A DNA stretch of 64,000 nt from Ajuga chamaepitys (GCA_958295605.1 OY282502.1:58589075-58653074); one strand, 5' to 3'; positions 45,497-58,800 are shown, counted from the stretch's first letter. Notes: a model not told the origin generated them from the letters alone. Made by a program: numbers and translations.

Positions 45497-45506
45497 CAAA
45501 TTCTAA

Positions 45507-45803
45507 TATACGATAAGGGTGTGTTTGTTTTAGGTTGACATCAGTAGATGATCGATTTCCAATAAAGCACACGCATTAAGTTCCTCAGCAAGTTTAACTC
45601 AGCACTCTCCAATCTTAAGCATGAACACCCTAAGAGTTGATACGTTATTATTATATAGTGTGATATTATAATGATAAAATTATGTTTATCAAAAGTAAAA
45701 GAAAAGACCAATAAAAAGTATTAAAAAAAGTTTGAAATATTTATATTTATTTATTTAAAAATAAAAATATATTGTTCATCTTTGCATAGTGGTAATGCTC
45801 GTA

Positions 45804-45857
<54 letters not shown>

Positions 45858-46882
45858 ATATATGATATATTCATACAATAATATGAATTATGGGTCATTA
45901 GAAAAATTCTTGAAAAAATCGTTATTGTTTATGCTCCAAGGACATAGAAAAAATGACTAATCTATTTAACAATTAAAAAATTCAGTTGCATCTTGTCTTG
46001 GAGATATTGCAGTACTTTCACATCTCAATATTTAACTTTACGAGTATAAGAGGAATCAAGTAAAGTTCAGTTGGTTGAGTCTTAAGAAGTCTAGCCCAAT
46101 GATTTAAAATTAATTCTCATAAATCTTTCTCTTTTATAATTGTACGAAAATAGGGAAGGATAAAAAGATTCAAGGTACTTTGTATATGTAATAAAATTAA
46201 TAATTCAAATGCATTTAAATAGTTTGGGAATCTGCTCTAATCGGTTCAAATATCTTAATTATGTACTATAATGAATAATCATTTGATTTATTTGATTTGC
46301 TTAGTTAACTCGTTTGATAAATGTAAACAACATGAAAAGTTTGATAGATAAACCCGACGCTAAGGAGTACGATGAATTTTTATAGATGGAAAATTTGTAA
46401 CTTTTCCCTTAATTTTCTAATTGAGTAGTTATGCACAGTTTGAACTCTCCAAAAAATAAATGAATATGACGTTTTCATTAGATAATGTATGATTGGGTAT
46501 ATACAAATGAAAACAAATAAATAAAAAACTTCATTAACATATATTATTTGAACTCTCCCACAATAAATGCCAGCAACATGTTCGGACAAATATATAGCTC
46601 TCACCAGTCACGACAAAGGTCGAAGGAGATGTGTCCATGGTAGTTTCGGAAATTGTCAAGGACAAATACATAACTATTAGAGTTAGTCATGAACTTGAGT
46701 TTTTCCCTACCACATACGATTTATGATCTCACTTTTATATCTTGTTTATCAAATAGAAATATACGGCCCATCCCTTATTACCGTAGACATCTTAACCTTA
46801 ACTATCTTACTATTTTCCTACATACCTGGCTAAAGAGCCCTAAAAATATTTATTCAATAGAGTTAAACTAGAACTTGAACCC
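45507..46882. other. AT-rich spacer, no gene
   Basis: Contains (TA)n then (TG)n at about 45803-45855. Otherwise no supported feature. Confidence 0.7.
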
Positions 46883-46995
46883 TTTTTTTTTTTTTTTTTT
46901 CTTTTTTTGAGGAAAACCAGCACTATATTATCAAGAAGGCAAAATCGCCTCAGCCAAAACAATATGTTCTAGTGAAGAAGGGACATCACCAATCT

Positions 46996-49900
46996 TCACC
47001 TCACCATCAGCAAACAAACTATGGAACGAGAAATAGAATGGGCAAGTAAATTACCCGAACGTCTAACAAAACTAAAGTTTAGTGAAATGAAAGACGACCG
47101 TAAACATAAAATTGATCTAACAATGGAGCCACTATAGGACTGATATGGGTTATTGTAGCGCATCATATTGAAGACTCTGATATTGTCCACTTCAGTAATG
47201 AGGCTGCTAACACCTCTTTGAAGCGCAAGACGAATACCAGCTAGGCAACTAAGGGCTTCGGCCACGTCCACCTCCAGACACCCTACAATCCTCTCCATCC
47301 GTGTCACCACCACTTCACCCGTGCACGATCAGAGCACATCCCAGGCCAGAGAAGCCTTCTTTGTTAATTATCGCATCAGAGTTGAGCTTCAAGAAGTCCC
47401 CATCCGGCGGTCGCCACTCCATCGGCTAAGTCTGCTGCGCCATCTGTTCATGCGTTTGTCTTGCTGCTATGAAAACAGACCGTGTGGTTGACACTATCCA
47501 GAAACAATCCGAGCTTGTCACTTCCTTATTCTCATAATAAAGGAGGTTCCGTGCTCTCCCCACCATCCACAAGAGCATTACAAATTGTTCCCCCCACTCC
47601 TCATCTTCCACTGCAACCACCCTCTCAACCCAATCCGCCATCGATGCATTAGCATTAAGCCAATCATCGTTTAGTTGTAATGAGGATGCACGCCAATAAG
47701 CTCTAACCCACATAAAATCCCGTAATGCATGTTCGCGCGTCTCCACCGTCTCCCCACACCGCCTACAGTCACCATCTACATCTATACCCCTCCTTCTCAA
47801 ACTCCACATCACCGGTAAATAACCATTCACTACTTTCCATACAAATACACTAATCTTTGGGGGAACATTTAAGTTCCAAACAAAATTCCACACCTTTGTT
47901 GAATTTGCTGTTGAAGATGTGCTTGGTCCCGAGGACCCCAGAAGATCCTGAGCCACGTAATATCCCGTTTTCACTTCATAACAGCCTCTCTTTGAGTGCC
48001 TCCAAATCAGCTCGTCCGAGTCCTGTCCCTCATGCAATGGTATGGTTCGAACTTGTATAGCATCATCTGGCTGAAAGATCGAGTTTACCACTTCGCGTCT
48101 CCACCTCCTCGACTCACTATCCATCAACTCCCCCACCTTCTTTATCGCACAACCATGCGGTCTAGGACCCTTGATCCAAAAGTCTTTATTATTCGGGATC
48201 CAAGGATCCGTCCAAACGTTAATTTCCGACTTTTCTCCAACTCTCCATATTAAACCCCGCTTAAGGATTTCCCTCCCTGCCACTATGCTTCTCTAAGTAT
48301 AACAAGGATTATGGCCGATAGTTGCTTCAAGGAAAGTTCCATGTGGGTATATCGAGCTTTATACAATTTGGATAGAATGGAGCTCTCATCCCACATCAAT
48401 CTCCAGCCTTGTTTGGCAAGCATTGCCAAATTAAAGGCTTCCATATCTCTCAACCCTAACCCGCCCTCCTCTTTCCTTCTACATGACTTCTGCCACGCCC
48501 CCTAATGAATTCTTCTCTTGGTTGCCTTTTGCCCCCACCAAAAACTGGAACAGAGTGAGCGTAAACGCCGAAACACTGACTGAGGTAACCGGAAACAACT
48601 CATTACATAAGTGGGAATAGTTTATGCCACTGATTTAATGAGCGTTAGCCGGCCAACGTTCGACAAGCTCGCACTTTTCTAATTTTTAAGCTTTTTATCC
48701 ACCCGAGCCACTATTGTACTAAACATCGCCTCCTTTGATCTCCCCGACGTAGCTGGTAATCCTAGATATATGGCATGTTTCTCCACTAAGCTAACTCCTA
48801 GTCTACCCGCCAACTCCCTCCTCCTATCTTCCCCTACTCCCTGACTAAAACAAACTTCCGATTTCTCCAAAGATATTAGCTGCCTCGACGCCTCCTCGTA
48901 ACTTCTGATGATCCCCCAATAGCATCAATATCGTTCTCTGTAGCTCGGTAAAAAATAATGCTATTGTAAGCGAAAAATAAATGTGAAATAGATTCCGCTG
49001 AACGACATGTCTTGGCCCTGTGAATAATTCCCCGATACTCTGCCTGTCTAATAAGTGCTGAGAAAGCCTCTGCACAAAAAAGAAACAGATAAGGTGAAAG
49101 GAGATCCCCTTGGAGAAGACCCAGGGTTGGCTCAAAAGCTTCCCCCGGGCTCCATTTAAGAGGATCGAGAAAGACACAGAGGTGACACATCACATGATTA
49201 GTTTTACCAAACTCCAATTAAGACCAATTCTCAACATAACCCTCTCTAAAAATAGCCACTCAACTCTGTCATACGCCTTGCTCATATCTAATTTAAAAGC
49301 TAAAGTGCCTTTTTTTAGTGGTATTATTGTTCATATAGTGAAAGATTTTGAAAGCCGCTAACGCATTATCAGTAATGAGCCCACCTGGTATGAAAGCTGA
49401 TTGGTTTTGGGATATAATATTAGGGAGAAGAGTTTTGATCCTATTAGCTGTAGTCTTTGTAATCAACTTAAAAGCAACGTTACAGAGACTAATTGGTCTA
49501 TAATCAGTAACATATTTGGGATGTTTTTTCTTAGGTATAAGAGTGATGAAAGTATGATTTAGAGAAGAAGGGTCTGTTTGGCCATTAAGCACATTAAGAA
49601 CAACAGATAGAACATCAGAGGATATAATAGGCCAAAATTTCTGATAAAAAAGAGCAGGCTTACCGTCTGGCCCAGGGGCCTTTGTTGGATGTATCTGTGA
49701 GAGCGCCGTGACCACTTCTGCCTTTGTAAACGCATTTGCCATCATCTCTTGCATTTTCGGGGTAACCTTCGGTTCCACAACCTCTATAGCAGGTTCCATA
49801 TTGAGATTTTCGCCCGCAGTAAACAACTTCTGATAATAAGTGACGAAACACTGCTCGATTTTCCCTTCATCAGTTACCCATTCCTCCTCCCCTCTCTTAA

Positions 49901-51031
49901 TCTTATCAATCTTATTCCTCGTTTTTCTTCCATTGGCTTTTCTGTGGAAAAAACTCGTATTCTGATCCCCGTCCCTCATCCAATTAGTTCGCGTCCGTTG
50001 ATGCCACATAGTTTCTTGCTTAGTGTATAAGCTCGAAAGTTTCCCTTCAAGCTTTCCAATTTGCGCAATATCTACTCCATTCAAGCTCCCACTTTGAGCC
50101 GCTTTTAATTCGACTTCCGCTTCTCGGATTTGGGAAGTAACATTCCTAAAATTTGTCGACTCCCAGTGGCTTAAGCTAGCCGTACAAGCTTGAATTTTCT
50201 CCATTAAGGTTGTCGGATACGCGTTTCCAACGTAGTTTGCCCATGTAGATTCAATCACCCCCTTGCAGCTAGCATCCTAAAGCCACATAGCCTTGAAACA
50301 TTTCGGTTTACATCTACCCTTTCGTCCATTGTCCCTCTTCTTCTTGGTCCATGACAGTAATATAGGGCAATGCTCTGAATTCCTCTGAAATAAGTGATCA
50401 ACATAATGGTCAGGAAAAAGGTCACGCCATGCGTTATTACTCACAACCCTGTCTAGTCTTTTCTGAATGTTACCTTCACCCTCTTGCCCCTTTGACCATG
50501 TATAAGTGAACTCGTCATATCCCAAATCTTCTAAGCCCGCTGTCTCAAGTGCGCCTCTGAATCTCTCCATTTTTGCTACTTATTTAAGGTGTCTACCAAG
50601 CTTTTCATAATCATACAATATTTCATTCCAATCGCCTGCCAGGACACAAGGAAGATTAGGTCCCGTCGCTAACTCACTAACCATCGCCCAAGTGAGGTGT
50701 TTCCGGATATCGTCCGGCCAACCGTAATCCTAGTGAACCTCCACCTCGCTCCTCCCATCTCTTCAATGTGGGTTTCCATCACCTGCACATATTCTACCTC
50801 TCGGCTCAAGAGGCTAATACCGCCACTACGTCCTCCTCTAGAGTCATCACAGTCAATAGCCACAATGTTCTCATATCCAATTTTCCGCGTCACTTCCTCT
50901 AGCTCAACACTAAAAAGCTTCGTTTCTATCAGCAGAGCGAACCTGGGTATCTTCAGATTAATCAATCGTGTAAGCTCGCTAACTGTCGATGGGTTCTCAA
51001 GCCCCCGACAGTTCCATACCAGGCAACTCAT
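46996..51031 (-). pseudogene. LINE ORF2: endonuclease, reverse transcriptase, zf-RVT, RNase H-like
   Basis: The endonuclease starts MSCLVWNCRGLENP (51031) with ETKL and continues after breaks (50570-50277). RT parts: FHRKANGRKTRNKI, KAPGPDG, TDYRPISLCNVAFK (50258-49293), then KLDMSKAYDRVEW after a frameshift at the seven-base T run at 49311-49317. The catalytic FADD box reads FFAYNSIIF (about 48965), so both metal-binding Asp are lost. zf-RVT (48283-47426) has WxFVWNLNVPPKISVFVWK and CRRCGE...EHAL. The RNase H-like tail (47313-46996) has TRMERIVGCLEVDVAEALSC. Long dead. Confidence 0.87.
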
Positions 51032-51300
51032 TGGTCCCGGCGGGGTTGCCCGTCAGCAACCTCCGCCGATAAGGTGTTGAGATCTACACTCCTGCCTCTT
51101 TTTGGTTCCCTATCAATTTCCATAGGGTTAGGCGATTCTTCAAAATTTTCTATCGCCACTTTCCTCTTACCATGGGATAGTTTCTCTTTTGGTTTTTTAT
51201 TTGGTTGGGATACTTGGGTTTTCTTCCGGGTCCAGGATTTTGGTTTCTGTTGTATATCGGTTTTTGGAGGTGGTGGTTGGTTTATAGTGGTGAGGTTGGC

Positions 51301-52260
51301 TTAGAGTTCGGCTATTGGGGTTATATTGAAAGATTCTTGGATGACGAGTATGGGGTTCGGCTCTGGAGCAGGTTTCTTAGGAGATGAACGTTTGGATTGT
51401 GGCTTCTGTGGTGATGTAAGAATGGCTTTTGATAGTGGAGAAGGTTGGCTGCATTTACGTGGAGATGAGGTTTGAGGCTTTTTGAACTTTTGTGGGGAGA
51501 TTGGTTTAAGGTGGTGATGGTAGGGTGGTTTTGTTGGAGATTTCATGGACCTGGCTGGGCTATGGTCTTTCGTTGGGGCTGGTTCATGAGTGTGGGCTGA
51601 ATCATGTAAAGATGGCGAAGAGTGTTCGGGGTTCCTGGTAGGTTTCGGGTTTTGGTTATGCATGGGGTGTGATAGTTTCACACGTTCTGATTTTTCTGAA
51701 ACTGCAAGCTTCATCTCGAGCCCTTTTGCTATATCAGTGAGTTTTCCTTGTTGTTCAGATTCCTTACTTCTTTCCCCATTCGACCTCTGTTGCTCTTCAT
51801 TCTGAAAAAGGGCCCTAGCCGTACCTATATCTCTTTCCAACCCCTTTTGATTTGTGCAACGAAGCGGTGATGCCCGGAGATGCAGTCCATAAGGTAGATC
51901 ACCAATATCTGGACAGTCGTTTCTATCATAATCTTGGCAGTTTCGAACTATATGGCCAATGTGGCCATAGCAGTAGCAATACAGTGGAAGCGATTTGTAT
52001 TTCATCGAAAGCTAACGGATCTCTCCTCTGAGTTTAATAGATATGCTACTGACCAACGGTTTCAGCACATCAATATAAAGCTTCATTTTAATGAATCGCT
52101 GAAAGCCGTTGCCTGTTTTCGAATCCATTATGTCCCTTGTGCCAATCTGAGACGCCAGTATTTCCGCTACTCGCTCTGTCATACATGCCGAAGGAAGTTC
52201 ATATATTCGGACCCATAATGCTGCCCTATCAATTGTTACCTCCGACAGTTGCTCAAGTCA
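51301..52260 (-). pseudogene. LINE ORF1 (DUF4283 / zinc-knuckle Gag-like), 5' incomplete
   Basis: From about 52255 down, IDRAALWVRIYELPSACMTE is the DUF4283 nucleic-acid-binding region of plant LINE ORF1. A stop precedes MKYKSLPLYCYCYGHIGH (52005), where the usual CCHC knuckle has Tyr in place of the second Cys. The rest is Ser/Pro/Lys-rich to the stop at 51301. It would bind LINE RNA. Confidence 0.8.
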
Positions 52261-52313
52261 CTCTGTCATACATGCCGAAGGAACTTCATATACATATTAT
52301 TATATTTACAAAT

Positions 52314-52338
52314 CGTGCATCGCACGTCATATTACTAG
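52314..52338 (+). other. 3' terminus of another Helitron
   Basis: Hairpin CGTGC-atc-GCACG (52314-52326), then tcatatta and CTAG (52335-52338) before T. This is the standard plant Helitron 3' end. Its 5' start was not identified. It may enclose the LINE or have captured its 5' fragment. Confidence 0.75.
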
Positions 52339-52441
52339 TTTGTAATTATTAATACCAAAAAAAAAAAAAATCCTAGAAAGTTAACCTGAAAATATAAAGA
52401 TAAATTATGAAACTAAAGATTCTAAAAGTCATTGAGTTATA

Positions 52442-52660
52442 CTACCTCCGTCTCGGTTAAAGTTGTCTACTTGTTTTTTCAGTCCGTCCCAATTAAACTT
52501 GCAACCAAAAAAAGGAAATTAATTATTCTCACAATCCTCCCTCTCAAAATCTCAACAATCAATCTTCACCTTTAAAAAAATCAAAGAAAAAGCAGTCAAC
52601 TATTTTTTTCTTAATATTCGTACCCGACCAAAGTTGTAACTTTAATGGGGATGGAGGGAG
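52442..52660. mobile_element. Stowaway-like MITE A (219 bp)
   Basis: Ends are CTACCTCCGTCTCGGTTAAAG and, inverted, CTCCCTCCATCCCCATTAAAG, flanked by TA (52440-52441 and 52661-52662). TA targets and the CTCCCTCCGT end fit Stowaway (Tc1/mariner). Confidence 0.85.
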
Positions 52661-53546
52661 TATAATTAATACATTTGAAATTATTAACATAAAATTCTAA
52701 AAGAGATGAAGAAAAGTAAAGATCAAAATTGAACATAATTAATAAAAGCCCCACTCTACCTCAAACTCAGAATCAGAACCACAATTGCTAGCACTATGAG
52801 ATAAGCATATGAAAAAGAAGATATAGCCATTGTTCAGTTGAGTCAAGAAGACTAATCTTTTGTACACCAGTTGCAAAAATTTGAAATTTGTACAATATAA
52901 TTAATGAGCGAATCTGCAGGTTCCGTGCAGTGTTTTCATGACAAAAATATATGAGTGTTTTATATTAAAAACGTGTTACCTATCCTGAGAAAAAAAATAT
53001 TATGCTTAAAATGCATTAATATTTGTGCTGAAAATTATTAATAACTCCGAAGAAAATATCATGCTGAAAGGTGAAATATTTCTTCAAAACAAGTAAATAT
53101 CATTCAGAATAAACTAGGGGTAAGACAATACGGTTCAAAAATTTGAAAAATCTAGTTTTGCCCTAAAATCGGTACTTTCAAAATCTAAGGACTGAAACTG
53201 AATCAAAATATAAAGATCCGTACCAAAAATTATGTACTGTTCGTTACAATATTTCAGATCTAACAAATCCAGTGAGACGGTTTGATTTAGTACGATATAC
53301 TCGGTCATTTAGAGACTTTTCAAAAAGTTTAATATCGAAGTTAAAACTGAAAAACAAAAATCAAAATACTCTCATCAGAGTTGCAACTAAAATTTAAATG
53401 TATATTAGCATAAACATCATATTAGTAAATCTTTCAAGTAAAGTCGTTTAAAAGTAGTAATGTATGTAGATTACGCGCAAAACTTGTAAATTACTCTATG
53501 TCTGAAATTATTTAGTTCGGTTTTCGGTACAGTTCAATAAAATATA

Positions 53547-53728
53547 CTCCTTCCGTTCCGAATGAACTTGCACACCCTAAAAAATGAAACTTATTTCACA
53601 ATCTCCACCATCAATCTTCACCCTTAATTCACCTTTGAAAAGTCAATTGGAAAAGTAAAAAATAGATTTTCTTAATATGCGTAAACCCTAAACCCTTAGC
53701 TGTGCAAGTTCATTCGGGACGGAGGTAG
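53547..53728. mobile_element. Stowaway-like MITE B (182 bp)
   Basis: Ends are CTCCTTCCGTTCCGAATGAA and, inverted, CTACCTCCGTCCCGAATGAA, flanked by TA at 53545-53546 and 53729-53730. Confidence 0.88.
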
Positions 53729-53930
53729 TACTTAACTATATATTTTTATATATTTTTGTGATTTCAATTTTCGGTATGAGACGGTTAAAGTTAGTTTATT
53801 ATAATTTGGTACGATTTTCGATACTGATATTACTGAATATCAAGAACCGTACTATAATTTTTTTTCCAGTTTGATTTTCGGTACATTTCAATAAATTTCG
53901 AATTCCATATACACCCTAGTATAAATAATA

Positions 53931-54001
53931 CTCCCTCCGTTCCATATTAATTGACGTTTTAGGATGAAAGGGAAGAATTAATGATGAAATATTTTGACAG
54001 A
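53931..54001. mobile_element. Stowaway-like MITE C, left part, split by Helitron 2
   Basis: CTCCCTCCGTTCCATATTAA begins after TA (53929-53930) but has no right end before the Helitron terminus at 54002. The other half would lie beyond the Helitron's other end, outside the window. Confidence 0.65.
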
Positions 54002-54399
54002 CTAGAATTTGGCACGTGCGTTGCACGTGCAACACTTAGTAAATTAATTTTGAAAATGGTTTTTTGCACTTGTTTTTTTTTTTTTTTTTTTTTTAAATTT
54101 TTGTTTGGCAATTTCAAAATATTTTCAGCAGATAGTACTCACAGAATAAATCATTTGCTTGAAGAATTGAGTAAGTTAATCATAATGTTATCACAAGACC
54201 ATATAATTGTGAAATAAATCATATGTCAATACTTAATAGTAACCCATTTTTAAAAACCTTATTCTATAAACTTTACCGTAAAATAGTGTGTTATTAAAAT
54301 ATTAGTTTAAGTAAAAGCCAAAACAGAGTATGTAGAATAAGATGTAACCCAAGGAAAATTATAACATCACATGAAAAAAGAAAAATAAAAAACCTATTT

Positions 54400-55201
54400 A
54401 TCGTGGAAATTATTTTGACATGGTGTAATTCTTTTTTTTTTTAAGCATGTATTCTCCTTCTTGATCTTTCTTGTTGCCGAAACTTTTTTTTGCTGTGACT
54501 TTTTAAAAATTTGATTGAGTGTTTGCTCATCATTGCTCTTTGTTTGAATGTTGTCTTCTATTTTTCTTTTTGTGTTTCTTCATTTCTTCTTTTCTTCCGT
54601 TTTTGCTATGTATTCATGTTGCTTTTTCTTCGATGTTGCTCTTGTTTTCTTGTCATTGTACCCCTTTATTTTTTTCTTTGTGATCTCTATGACCTCATCA
54701 TCGCTTCCAATTTGAATGCAATCTTCTAATTTTGTGTTTGTGTTCCGCCGTTTCTTCCATTCTTGTAGTTTCTTCATTCTCTTGTTTTTTCTTTGTTGTT
54801 CTCCTTCGTCTCTTCTCCTCTACTTCTGTAGTGTTTTCCTCAAGTATTGTTGTAGTTGTATCTTTCTCATTCTCTTCTTTTTGTTTTGTTGGTTCTATCA
54901 TTTCTATTGCCTCTGCTATTGCATTCAATCTTCCTTCGATAGTTTTAGTGTTTTTATTTTGTGCGATCAAGATCATCACATCATTTGCATTTTGTAAAAT
55001 TAACTTTCTGTAGTATTTAGATTCATTTTGTCCCCGTATAGATTTATGTTAGCAAGGTTGTTTTTTTTTAATGTACGAACTTATTAGTATTGTTTATTGC
55101 AAAGTAATTAATTACCTTTTCTATGGATTTAATGTACTCCTGTGCTGAGCATCCAACATATACTGTTGCTATCTCATCAAACATTGTTATTGTTGCGTTG
55201 T
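54400..55201 (-). pseudogene. RPA-like gene remnant, 3' part, in Helitron 2
   Basis: After the CACTA insertion the minus strand reads NATITMFDEIATVYVGCSAQEYIKSIEK, then a donor-like GTAATT near 55117. The following Lys/Glu-rich tail (IEGRLNAIAEAIEMIEPTKQ and on, 54979-54420) resembles Helitron 1. Together with 63469-63720 it forms one broken gene. Confidence 0.65.
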
Positions 55202-55204
55202 AGA

Positions 55205-55500
55205 CACTACAAGAAAAAACCCCTAATATGACACTTGTAAGCGTCCCATTATGAGCTGTAATAGGACACTTCAGACAATAAGACACTTTTTAATAGTGTC
55301 CTATATATAGGCGACACAATAGGCATAATAGGACGTTTTATTTTATGGGACGCTTGTAAGCGTCCTATTAGGCTAAGATATTGGGCCGCTTGCAAGTGCC
55401 CTGTCAGACTAGATATTGGGACGCTTCGAAGCGTCCTATTAGATTAATATATTGGAACCCTTGTAGGCGTCCTATTACACCTACAAATGGCCTATTACAT
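55205..55500. repeat. CACTA subterminal repeats, left
   Basis: Repeats of gacgcttgtaagcgtcctatta and variants at about 55230, 55350, 55378 and 55418. The inner cgctt-gtaa-gcg part is palindromic. These are the expected binding sites for the TnpA-type protein. Confidence 0.8.
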
Positions 55501-55861
55501 GTTCACTTTCCATAATATGTTTCATATAAAATAATACAAACCGAAAATACATGGATATGTGCTCTAATAAATTGACCTTATAAGTAATTCAATTATGCCA
55601 AAATTTGAACATCACAGATCTGTGTTTAAAAGTGATATAAACCCCTATTTAAAATATTCCAAATCTACATAAGCAATAGAGTAACTGTTACAACCTGAAC
55701 ATTCTTAAAACAAAATGCACATCACTCTACAAAACTTCCAATTTGTTAGAAGTGATACAGCCTGTATGTTCATTCTTATAACAAAATGAATATCACTCCA
55801 CAAAACTTCCAATTTTACTCTAACTGCATGAGTTCCAGTTCAATCCACCACCAAATACAAA

Positions 55862-58800
55862 TCATTCTGCATCTTCGGCATGACTCACCTATATCCAAAA
55901 CAATGATAATCAGAACCAAACTAAAATCTTGCATATATAACCAACTGGAAAAGTTGAAAGGAAATGCAAAATCCAAAAATACACTATGCTCAATAAGTAT
56001 CAATAAAGACAATGTTATAGAGTTTATCTTGTCAATTACCAACAGAAAATAAACTACAGAAACTCACAAACGAATGCATACCAATAAACGACACACTGCT
56101 AAAAGCATAAGCATTAAGAAATTAGATGACTTACCAAGTTCCGTGGCCATGCAACGCAACTACCAAATGCATCTCCAATTGTTGACAAATCTGAATATGG
56201 TCTAATCAGGTCTTCATCCCATTCAAAGGGGCACGAAATTTGAACTTCGTACCAATTTGAGCCAAGTCGTTTTCCTCCAACTTCTTGATCTGGATCCACA
56301 CTACGAACATAACCTTTGGCCACAATTTTAATTGGATCAAATATACTTTTCAAGAGCACCAATTCTCCAACCTAATATTTTTAACAAATGACCCATTAGA
56401 TTAATTCAGAAACCTAAAAAGAAAGAATACAATAAAATTAAAATGGCCCATTAGATTAATTCAGAACCTATAAAGAATACAATAAAATTAAAAGTGTTGT
56501 ATACCTGAAGTCTACGTCCTACGTTAACTGAGCTAGAAGATTGAACTGGTGATGTCGGTGGACGTGGTACTGAAATATTAGTCGTATTTTGTAGTGCTTG
56601 CATCTTTTGTTGAAAATCTGCAATAACACGATCCATCTTCTCTTCCACTCTTGCCAACGATTCTTGGCTTTCCAAAACCATTCAATAGCATGCATTGCGG
56701 CTTGGAATTTCACCCCACATATCTGATGGGTTCACGCCTAACCCAAGCATGCGAACCCTGCCATCCGGATCTTTACCTCTAACCGTGGCAAATGAGTCAT
56801 TAGGCCCAACTTTATCTTGTGAACCAGGTGGTAATTTTGACTGGTGGTCTTTCATTTTAGTCTACACAATCACCCAAGAGAGATTGTTTCAGCCAATAAA
56901 AAACCAAATAAGCAAGTAATTTCAAAATTTTAACTATCTCAAGTTAGAAGGGTTTCTGCCAGTAAAACAAATAAGAGATTTTTATATGTTAACTATTTCA
57001 AATTAGTAAGTTTCTTACAAGCTCATTTTGAACTTCAACACCTACTGGTTCACCACTAGCATCACTGTAACATACACCAAATATCTCCATGCGTGTTGGA
57101 GAACGACCCAACTGTTCTTTCTACCAAAAAGAAAAGGAAATGCAAATTAGTAAGTGCATTGTACTAATATTTTTTTATGCAACAGGAATAGAATACCATC
57201 GCCTTCTTACCAATTCTTCCTCAACTTCAGCAAAACTCAACTTCCCAGTAGTTTGTTGCATAACCGACAATTCTCTATGATCTTTATTTTTTGCATTTGT
57301 TACCTGAAAAGAGTAATGAACTAGTGTTACAATTAATTAAATAAACTTATAATAAGCTTATACTTCAATATCAATTACTTGTACATCCTCCTTATTCTAA
57401 TAAGGCAACAAATTATCCCATTGACCTTCGTTTACTCGACAAGGCCTATTATAAACCTGATCTTCAATCGGCAGTTCGGGTTTGAAATACTCAGTTTTAA
57501 CTCTAGACCTCCAGTGTCTTCTCTTTTTGGCTATGGACTTCAAGATCCAATGTTCTACTCCTTTGGGGATTTCGAACCTCTCCTACAAAATAGTATTTGA
57601 ACATAAATCTATTTGCAATACTTTGTGTAAATTAAACCAAATGCAATAATATTATTACCTTCACAATTTGAATCATCTCATCTGTTCTCACTTTGGGCAC
57701 CTTACGCCAATCCTCAATGTCAAGAGGAGCAAACTTACCATTTCTTGCTATTGTACCTAAAAACCCAGTCAACCTTTTCTTATTGGGGCCAATAGGCTGA
57801 CTTCTTTTGTTGAAATTAACAAGGATGCGCCCTTCAGTTGGTTTTCTTGCCCAAACATCAAGAAAGTAAGTAGGTCCTCGTTTTGCTAGCCAAGAGAGAG
57901 AGAGGGGGGGGGGGAACTAGAACCATCATTAGATATTCAATAAAACAATAACCAGAAATTACCATCAATTACAGAGAACCTATGACCAATTACTCTAGTT
58001 ATGAACTTGAGAGAGATGATTTAAGGCATTTTTGTTCAGTAGAAACATATGTAACATGCATTTCGTTTTTTTTCATTTAAGAGAAGAACCTCTGTTGCAA
58101 CTGGGATAAGAAATTGACCATGTATACAATTCTCTCTCAAATCCTCTGTCTACATTCTTAACTGTCCTCTCCTTACTGCTGAAATTTTCTGAAATTCACC
58201 CCACATCCATATACAATTAAGAAATCCCAACCTCAATCAAAACTTCAAACTAGTAATACAGAGAATTTCATAACTCATGAATTCAAATTGAATCGCAGTG
58301 GTTATACATTTTTCATCAATCTTTCAGAAACCAAAAACATCACAACTAAGAAACACACAAAATGACACCCGTCCTGTCATCCTCCAAACTCCATAAACGT
58401 GTACCAGCTGGTTTACATCCAATTGAGCCGAAAAAAAACTAAAACTCATACAGCGACTTTACATTCTTCCCAATTGCTCGAAAACCAAAAACGTCACAAC
58501 TAATAAACACACAAATGATACCTCCTATCTCGTCCTCACATCCTCCAAATTCCATAAACTCATTTGTCCACAAAAAAACCGATTCGAAAAAGTCTACCAG
58601 CTGGTTTACATCCAATTGAGTCGAAAAAATTGAATGTCATAACCATGAACTCAAATTGAGTTGCAGCGACTATACATTCTTCCTCAATCACTCGAAAACC
58701 AAAAAACGTACAACTAAAAACACACAAACTGATGCCTCCTCTCTTGTCCTCTCATCCTCCAAACTCCACAAACTGATTTGTCCACAACAAATCTCAAAAA

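Larger units (their letters stand above)
40524..45506 (+). mobile_element. Helitron 1 (4983 bp) with RPA-like gene remnants
   Basis: Starts TCTATACACTAATATAAAAG after an A and ends CTAA before a T, matching A|TC...CTRR|T. A 7-bp-stem hairpin sits 6 bases before the terminal CTAA. Helitron 2 on the opposite strand has the same 3' end and related interior. The 5' end is inferred from style (TCTATA...AATATAAAAG). No Rep/helicase is seen, so it is non-autonomous. Confidence 0.75.
46883..52292 (-). mobile_element. L1-type LINE, decayed, 5'-truncated
   Basis: On the minus strand: an ORF1 with zinc knuckle, an ORF2 with endonuclease, reverse transcriptase, zf-RVT and RNase H-like parts, then a poly(A) tail (T18 at 46883-46900 on the + strand, after T7 with a C between). 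The 5' end stops at about 52292, 46 bp from a Helitron 3' terminus. No target duplication could be matched. Many frame breaks. Confidence 0.88.

Noticed and set aside
46060..46130. tRNA- or SINE-like A box (gttcagttggttgag)
   Set aside because: No B box, no cloverleaf and no poly(A) or target duplication nearby.
54511..55013. Phe/Ser-rich open frames on the + strand
   Set aside because: Antisense of the Lys/Glu-rich tail of the RPA-like remnant.
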